In this document: piece after piece, positions 43,723 through 48,521 of the stretch
Layout of the letters: each line of letters begins with the position of its first letter
How positions within the stretch are numbered: the first letter of the stretch is position 1
From: Zoogloeaceae bacterium
GTDB lineage: Bacteria; Pseudomonadota; Gammaproteobacteria; Burkholderiales; Rhodocyclaceae
Length of the DNA: 48,521 nt
Direction of reading: 5' to 3'
NCBI GenBank assembly: GCA_031271025.1
Contig: JAISWQ010000158.1
Span: 1 to 48,521 of the forward strand
Notes under the pieces: model-generated
The model's database searches: none
The model's input: only the letters and a program-made list of their open reading frames with translations
Told to the model about the DNA's origin: nothing
Translations under genes and position numbers: made by a program

Positions 43723-44376
43723 ATGAATATCGAGCAGGCGCGCGAGAACATGATCGCGCAGCAATTTCGTCCCTGTGAAGTGCTGGACGAAGCGACGCTG
43801 GCCGCCTTTCGCCACGTGCGGCGGGAAGCCTTCGTGCCCCCCGCCTGCAAGGATCTGGCTTTTGCGGATACGGCCCTGCCGCTGGGGCAGGGACAAACGA
43901 TGCTGGAACCCAGGCTGGAAGCCCGCCTCTTGCAGGAACTGGCCTTGAAGCCGACGGAGCGCGTGCTGGAAGTCGGCACGGGCAGCGGTTTCATGGCGGC
44001 GCTTCTGGCCAGTCAGGCCGGCGCGGTGGTGTCACTGGAAATCGTGCCGGAACTGGCCGGGCTGGCGCGGCGCAATCTGGAAGCCGCCGGTATTACCAAT
44101 GTGCGGGTGGAAATTGCCAACGGCGCCGAAGGCTGGAAGGGCGAGGGAGAAGGATTGTGGGATGCCATCCTGATCTCCGGCGCAGTGCCCGCCGTACCGG
44201 AAAAGTTGCTGAAACAGTTGCGCCCCGGTGGCCGCCTTGCGGCCATCGTGGGCAGTGCCCCGATTTTTGCGGCAGTGCTTGTCGTTGCAACGGAAAACGG
44301 CTTCAAAACGACGAAACTGCTGGAAACCGGAGCGTCGCCGCTCGCGCACTTCGATACGCCCGCGTTCCGTTTCTGA
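43723..44376 (+). CDS. pcm: Protein-L-isoaspartate O-methyltransferase family protein
   Basis: SAM-dependent methyltransferase of the PCMT family that marks isoaspartyl residues for repair. The 217-residue product starts NIEQARENMIAQQFRPCEVL, and has the FVPPACKDLAFADTALPLGQ segment with the family's catalytic region and SAM motif I in EVGTGSGFMAALLA (about 84-97). TTGGAG lies 6 bases before ATG 43723; an in-frame upstream start at 43711 is rejected. It precedes tolC by 30 bases, a common arrangement in this group. Members beside tolC diverge from classical Pcm, so substrate is less certain than fold. Confidence 0.9.
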   Translation: MNIEQARENMIAQQFRPCEVLDEATLAAFRHVRREAFVPPACKDLAFADTALPLGQGQTMLEPRLEARLLQELALKPTERVLEVGTGSGFMAALLASQAGAVVSLEIVPELAGLARRNLEAAGITNVRVEIANGAEGWKGEGEGLWDAILISGAVPAVPEKLLKQLRPGGRLAAIVGSAPIFAAVLVVATENGFKTTKLLETGASPLAHFDTPAFRF

Positions 44377-44406
44377 GACGCCGCGCTACGATCCCCGAAT
44401 CACGCC

Positions 44407-45726
44407 ATGTCAGGGTTTATCCGTCTCCTCGTTGTGCTTTGCCTCACGGGCGCAGCCGCGCGCGGCATGTCCATGGATTTGTTGCAGGTCTGGCAACAGG
44501 CGAAAGCCAATGACGCGCGTATCGCCACTGCCCGCGCCGAGCTGGCGGCGGGACGCGAACAAGCGCCGCAAGCCTTGTCCGGTCTGTTGCCGACCGTGAC
44601 GCTCACCGGCGAAACACTCTGGAACGATACGGAAAGCAGCACGGGCGGCGTGCACACGGCGCGTCGCTACAACACCCACGCTCATACGCTGGCGCTCACG
44701 CAGCCGGTGTTCCGCTGGCAGAACTGGCTGGCCTGGGATCAAGGCAGGCAGGCGGCGGCAATGGCGGAAGTGCGCTTTGCGGCGGCGGAACAGGAATTGA
44801 TCCTGCGCGTGGCGGAAGCCTATTTCGATGCTCTCAACGCCGAGGCCACGCTGGAAGCCGCGCGCGCCCAGAAGAGCGCCATTGGCGAGCAACTGGAACA
44901 GGCGCGGCGCTCCTTTGAGGTGGGCGCGACGACCATCGTCGATTCCTACGAGGCGCAATCCCGCTACGATCTGGCCGAAGCGCAGGTCATCGCCGGTGAA
45001 AATGAACTGGAAGTCAAGCACGAGGCGCTGCGTCTTCTCATTGGCGAACTGCCCGCAAGTCTTGCCCGGCTGGAGACGACGGCGCGGCTGGAGACGCCAC
45101 AACCGGCAAAGCCGGAAGCCTGGGTGACACAGGCGCGGGAACAGAATCTTGCCGTGCAGGTGCAGGCGCGACAGGCGGAAATTGCCGCGCTGGAAGTGGA
45201 CAAGACTCGCGCCGAACACTATCCCACCCTGGATTTCGTGGCGCGCGGTGGTCAACGCCGCAGCGTGCCGAACGCCGCGGACGCGCGTCCGCGCAACGAA
45301 GAACTGGAAGTCGGCCTGCAATTGACCGTGCCGCTGTTTCAGGGCGGCCATGTCGCCTCGAAAACCCGCGAGGCTCGGGCGCGGGCGGAAGCAGCAACCG
45401 CCACGCTGGAAACCCTGCGCCGCGAAGCGGCGCTGCTCGCGCGGCAAAGTTATCTGGGTGTGGTCAATGGTCTCGCGCAAATCCGGGCGCTGGAAGCCGC
45501 GCTCACTTCCTCGCTCGCCGCGCTGGAATCGAACAAGCTGGGCTACGAGGTGGGCGTGCGCATCAATATCGACGTGCTGAATGCCGAACAACAGGTGTTC
45601 TACACCCGCCGCGACCTCGCCCGCGCCTGGCACGACAGTCTGCTCGCGCGTCTGAAACTGCGCTACGCCGTCGGCACGCTGGACGAGGCCGAAGTGCGCG
45701 CGGTCAATGCCCTCCTGCGCCATTGA
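44407..45726 (+). CDS. tolC: TolC family outer-membrane efflux/secretion channel
   Basis: Trimeric outer-membrane duct for type I secretion and drug efflux. The 439-residue product has a signal peptide (about 1-22), and two internally repeated OEP domains with long helices (for example AEAYFDALNAEATLEAARAQ and the later ARQSYLGVVNGLAQIRALEA) plus short beta strands. The second ends GVRINIDVLNAEQQVFYTRR, typical of TolC. No inner-membrane pump or adaptor gene is adjacent, so the partner must be elsewhere. Confidence 0.93.
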   Translation: MSGFIRLLVVLCLTGAAARGMSMDLLQVWQQAKANDARIATARAELAAGREQAPQALSGLLPTVTLTGETLWNDTESSTGGVHTARRYNTHAHTLALTQPVFRWQNWLAWDQGRQAAAMAEVRFAAAEQELILRVAEAYFDALNAEATLEAARAQKSAIGEQLEQARRSFEVGATTIVDSYEAQSRYDLAEAQVIAGENELEVKHEALRLLIGELPASLARLETTARLETPQPAKPEAWVTQAREQNLAVQVQARQAEIAALEVDKTRAEHYPTLDFVARGGQRRSVPNAADARPRNEELEVGLQLTVPLFQGGHVASKTREARARAEAATATLETLRREAALLARQSYLGVVNGLAQIRALEAALTSSLAALESNKLGYEVGVRINIDVLNAEQQVFYTRRDLARAWHDSLLARLKLRYAVGTLDEAEVRAVNALLRH

Positions 45727-45748
45727 GCGCCACCGCAAAGGAAGTCGC

Positions 45749-46084
45749 GTGACGGCAACCCTCCTGATGCTCACCACCCTGCCGGATGGCGAAAGCGCCG
45801 ATCGGCTGGCGACGGCGCTGGTGGAAAATCATCTGGCGGCCTGTGTCAGCGCCCTTCCGGTCTGCCGTTCCACCTTTCGCTGGCAGGGGCGGGTGGAAAC
45901 GGCAAACGAAACCCTGCTGCTCATCAAGACGCGAACCGAACACTACGCGGCAGCGGAGGCGCTGATCCGCAGCCAGCATCCTTACGAACTCCCGGAAATC
46001 ATCGCCCTGCCCATAGAACGAGGCTTGCCCGCCTATCTGGAATGGATCGCGCACGAAACGGAACCGCCATGCCTGAGTTGTTGA
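45749..46084 (+). CDS. cutA: Divalent cation tolerance protein CutA
   Basis: Small trimeric protein with a ferredoxin-like fold, similar to PII. The family is named for copper tolerance, but its exact role is unsettled. The 111-residue product has the family segments ACVSALPVCRSTFRWQGRVE, ETLLLIKTRTEHY and HPYELPEIIALPIERGLPAY. Start is GTG with AAGGA 7 bases upstream. The dsbD start lies inside its last 16 bases, an overlap seen in many genomes. Confidence 0.94.
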   Translation: MTATLLMLTTLPDGESADRLATALVENHLAACVSALPVCRSTFRWQGRVETANETLLLIKTRTEHYAAAEALIRSQHPYELPEIIALPIERGLPAYLEWIAHETEPPCLSC

Positions 46085-47970
46085 AAAAAGACGATTTATC
46101 CACGCCAATTTCTTCCCTTCGCGATGACGAAACAGGCGGCTGTTTGTCCTTGCTCCGCCGTTGGCTTGTCCTGTGGCTGCTGCTCTTTGTTCCCGCCGCC
46201 AGCGCCCAGGAATTTCTTGCTCCGGACATTGCTTTTCAGGCCGAAGTCAGGGCGCTGGATCGGGAAACGCTGGAAGTGCGTTTTACCATTGCGGCGGATT
46301 ATTACCTCTACAAGGACAAATTCCGGTTCGCGCTGGAAGATGCCGCGCCCGTCACGCTGGGAACGCCGCTTCTGCCCAGAGGCAAGGTCAAGGAGGACGC
46401 CACGTTCGGCAAGGTGGAAGTGTTCTACAAGGAGGCGGTGATTCGTCTGCCGCTGATCCGCCGCGCTTCCGGGACGCTGGAATTCCCCCTGCGCGTCACG
46501 TCACAGGGCTGCGCCGACGCGGGGCTGTGCTATCCGCCGCAAACGCAGACGCTGGCGGTGACGCTGCCGGAAGCCGGGGCGGCGTTTGTGCCCGCAGAGG
46601 AAGGCAATGACGCCAGCGGCGCGATCGCGGCACGTCTGGAAAATGCCGGGTTCTGGGTCAATCTCGCCTTTTTTTTCGTGGCGGGATTGCTGCTTGCGTT
46701 TACGCCTTGCGTGTTGCCGATGATTCCGATTCTCTCCGGCATCCTCGCGGGGCAGGGCAGTGTGGCGACAGGCGCCGAGGCGCGGCGGCGCGGACTTTGG
46801 CTCTCGTTGCTCTATGTATTCGGCATGGCGCTTGCCTACGCGCTTGCGGGCGTCGCGGCGGGGCTGACCGGCTCGCTCCTTTCCGCTGCCCTGCAAACTC
46901 CCTGGGTGCTGGGCGCGTTCGCGGCGGTATTCGTGCTGCTTGCCTTTGCCATGTTCGGCTTTTACGACCTGCAATTGCCGGTGTCCTGGCAAAACCTGCT
47001 GTCGGTGGAATCCGGGCGGCTGGATCGTCGCCTTTCCGCGCGTGGTTTTATACGCGCTCTGGCGGTATTTGGCATGGGTGTGCTTTCGGCCTTGATCGTG
47101 GGGCCTTGCGTGGCTGCGCCGCTGGCGGGCGCCTTGCTCTACATCGGTCAAACCGGCGACGCGCTTCTGGGAGGCGCGGCGCTGTTCGTCATGGGGCTGG
47201 GTATGGGCGTGCCGCTGATCGTGGTGGGTCTCTTTTCCGCGAGCGTTCTGCCGCAGCGCGGCGCCTGGATGGAACGGGTAAAAAAAGCTTTTGGCGTCCT
47301 GTTGCTGGCGACCGCGCTTTGGCTCGTTGCGCCCGTGCTGCCGGCGGCGCTGACGATGTTCGGCTGGGCGGCGCTTGCCATCGTGGCGGCAATCTACCTG
47401 CGCGCGCTGGACCCCTTGCCGCCGCGCGCGGGCGGCTGGGCGCGCTTCTGGAAGGGCGTGGGAATTCTGCTGCTGCTCGCGGGCGCGGCTCTGTTCATCG
47501 GTCTTCTGGGCGGCAGCCGTGATCCCCTGCAACCCTTACGTGTTTTCCAGGCTGGCGCGGACGGCAACGTGACGGAATCTACAGCCCTGCCTTTTGAGCG
47601 CGTGGCAAGTATCGCGGAACTGGATACCCGGCTGACTATCCTGCGCGAGACAGAGCAAAAACCGGCGCTGCTGGATTTTTACGCGGACTGGTGCGTAGCC
47701 TGCAAGGAGATGGAACGCTTCACCTTCGCCCACCCCGCCGTGCGGGAAAAGCTCTCCGGCTTCGTTCGCCTGCAAGCGGATGTGACCGCCAACAGCACCG
47801 AGGATCGCGCCCTGCTGCGGCGCTTCAACCTTTTCGGGCCGCCCGGCATTCTTTTCTTCGATGCGCAAGGCCGCGAAATCCCCGGCCTGCGCGTGGTTGG
47901 CTTTCAGGATGCGGAAACGTTTCTGCGCATATTGGCGCAGGCAACACGGAGGAATTCGTATGATGAATGA
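46069..47970 (+). CDS. dsbD: Thiol:disulfide interchange protein DsbD
   Basis: Carries reducing power from cytoplasmic thioredoxin to periplasmic DsbC and the cytochrome c maturation system. The 633-residue product has a signal anchor (about 30-45), an alpha domain with Cys148 and Cys154 (GCADAGLCYPP), and an eight-helix beta domain with Cys214 (FTPCVLP) and Cys347 (GPCVAAP). The gamma thioredoxin domain has Cys542 and Cys545 (WCVACK). All six redox cysteines are present. I chose ATG 46069. The N-terminus before the helix is longer than usual (about 30 residues), so a later start is possible. Confidence 0.97.
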   Translation: MPELLKKDDLSTPISSLRDDETGGCLSLLRRWLVLWLLLFVPAASAQEFLAPDIAFQAEVRALDRETLEVRFTIAADYYLYKDKFRFALEDAAPVTLGTPLLPRGKVKEDATFGKVEVFYKEAVIRLPLIRRASGTLEFPLRVTSQGCADAGLCYPPQTQTLAVTLPEAGAAFVPAEEGNDASGAIAARLENAGFWVNLAFFFVAGLLLAFTPCVLPMIPILSGILAGQGSVATGAEARRRGLWLSLLYVFGMALAYALAGVAAGLTGSLLSAALQTPWVLGAFAAVFVLLAFAMFGFYDLQLPVSWQNLLSVESGRLDRRLSARGFIRALAVFGMGVLSALIVGPCVAAPLAGALLYIGQTGDALLGGAALFVMGLGMGVPLIVVGLFSASVLPQRGAWMERVKKAFGVLLLATALWLVAPVLPAALTMFGWAALAIVAAIYLRALDPLPPRAGGWARFWKGVGILLLLAGAALFIGLLGGSRDPLQPLRVFQAGADGNVTESTALPFERVASIAELDTRLTILRETEQKPALLDFYADWCVACKEMERFTFAHPAVREKLSGFVRLQADVTANSTEDRALLRRFNLFGPPGILFFDAQGREIPGLRVVGFQDAETFLRILAQATRRNSYDE

Positions 47971-48521
47971 AACAACAACAGCAGATATCGCGCGCAAGAT
48001 CGAACAAACCCGGAAAATGGAAGCGGACTATCGTGATGATATTCTCGCGTATATTTTTTCTTTCCAGCGGATTGTCCTGCGTGGCGCGGGGGGATTTGGC
48101 ATGGCCTTTGCGGCATTTGTCTGCAAACATGGCGACACGCATAAATTCCGCTTTTGGGATGCGCGCTCTGAATCAATCCAGGAGATTCATGGTATTCCTG
48201 TCGAGCAACCCTATCGGGAAAATCTCGACAAGGATACAACATTGATCATCAATTGCGTGATGAATCCCGCTTTCACCAGGGAAATCGGGCGGGAAATCGC
48301 GTCTGCCGGATTTGTTTGCGTCTTGCCCGGTCAGGCGCTTCTTGAGATTTTTCTGTGCCCGCAGAATGAAAGCGAATTTTTCAGCGGGGCGCATTGCGCG
48401 GGAAATAAACTGTGCGATTTGAATATTTGCCAAAGACTTCCTTGTCTGGTACTGAAGAACGGATGGATGCACGGGGAATTCAATATGAAGAACCCCGGCA
48501 TTCCGACGCAAAAAAATACCG
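47960..48521 (+). CDS. Unknown protein, N-terminal part, lower GC and Cys-rich
   Basis: The frame is open from ATG 47960 to the window edge (187 codons). Its start overlaps the dsbD stop by 11 bases and has a strong GGAGG ribosome site 7 bases upstream. After a charged helix, residues about 35-95 look like a nucleotide-binding Rossmann unit: VLRGAGGFGMAFAAFVCKHG, FWDAR, then GIPVEQPYRENLDKD and LIINCVM. This resembles the N-terminal domain of PglD-type sugar-modifying proteins. Next comes a cysteine cluster, CAGNKLCDLNICQRLPC. Base and codon use is visibly richer in A and T than in dsbD and the genes before it, which suggests transfer. I do not recognise the full family. Confidence 0.6.
   Translation, partial: MMNETTTADIARKIEQTRKMEADYRDDILAYIFSFQRIVLRGAGGFGMAFAAFVCKHGDTHKFRFWDARSESIQEIHGIPVEQPYRENLDKDTTLIINCVMNPAFTREIGREIASAGFVCVLPGQALLEIFLCPQNESEFFSGAHCAGNKLCDLNICQRLPCLVLKNGWMHGEFNMKNPGIPTQKNT

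Overview
The window is a GC-rich, gene-dense stretch of a Gram-negative chromosome. Gene content and order fit a betaproteobacterium: fmdB, DUF502, aspS, nudB, argS, SPOR protein, dsbA; hisF-hisI-hisE-hinT-tatABC; pcm-tolC; cutA-dsbD; and pilB-pilC-pilD. Rhodocyclales or Nitrosomonadales are plausible, but no marker here fixes the order. The cell would respire with a proton-driven F-type ATP synthase, make type IV pili, and carry an outer membrane with c-type cytochromes, Dsb thiol chemistry and Tat export. I see no tRNA, rRNA, CRISPR array, complete insertion sequence or prophage.

Layout. 1-530: the start of a leftward type IV pilin-like gene behind a near-perfect sigma-54 promoter, with a ten-C run just inside its coding sequence. 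527-9030: malonyl-CoA decarboxylase, then the complete atpIBEFHAGDC operon, closed by a strong terminator. 9222-14764 (leftward): L,D-transpeptidase, MucD/DegP protease, RseC, and DNA polymerase I. 14898-25095 (rightward): LOG protein, pilB-pilC-pilD, fmdB-like gene, DUF502 protein, aspS, and a nudB reading frame that runs without a stop into argS. 25106-26925: SPOR protein, DsbA with a twin-arginine-like signal, and an isolated fliJ. 26941-31576 (leftward): an unusual ABC permease pair, class I fumarase and a UPF0114 membrane protein. 31755-35081: the end of the histidine pathway, hinT and tatABC. 35166-37605 (leftward): mltA, an AlkC/AlkD-like gene and a cytochrome c' lipoprotein. 37868-47970: trpF, a membrane cytochrome c5, a di-haem peroxidase overlapping a PAS-PAS-GGDEF-EAL gene, pcm, tolC, cutA and dsbD. 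From 47960 to the right edge there is a lower-GC, cysteine-rich gene I do not recognise.

How the genes work together. PilB, PilC and PilD are the motor, platform and prepilin peptidase for pilins such as the one at the left edge. DsbD supplies reductant to the periplasm while DsbA oxidises substrates; both matter for cytochrome c and pilin folding. TatABC may export the DsbA here. The c5, peroxidase and c-di-GMP cluster could tie peroxide reduction to surface behaviour. RseC and MucD belong to the envelope-stress response, though rpoE and rseAB are not beside them.

Most of the window is ordinary core genome. The observations most worth a second look are the sigma-54-driven pilin gated by a homopolymer, the nudB-argS reading-frame fusion, the peroxidase/c-di-GMP overlap, several families of small intergenic repeats (one of them beside both pilus loci), and the foreign-looking gene at the right edge.
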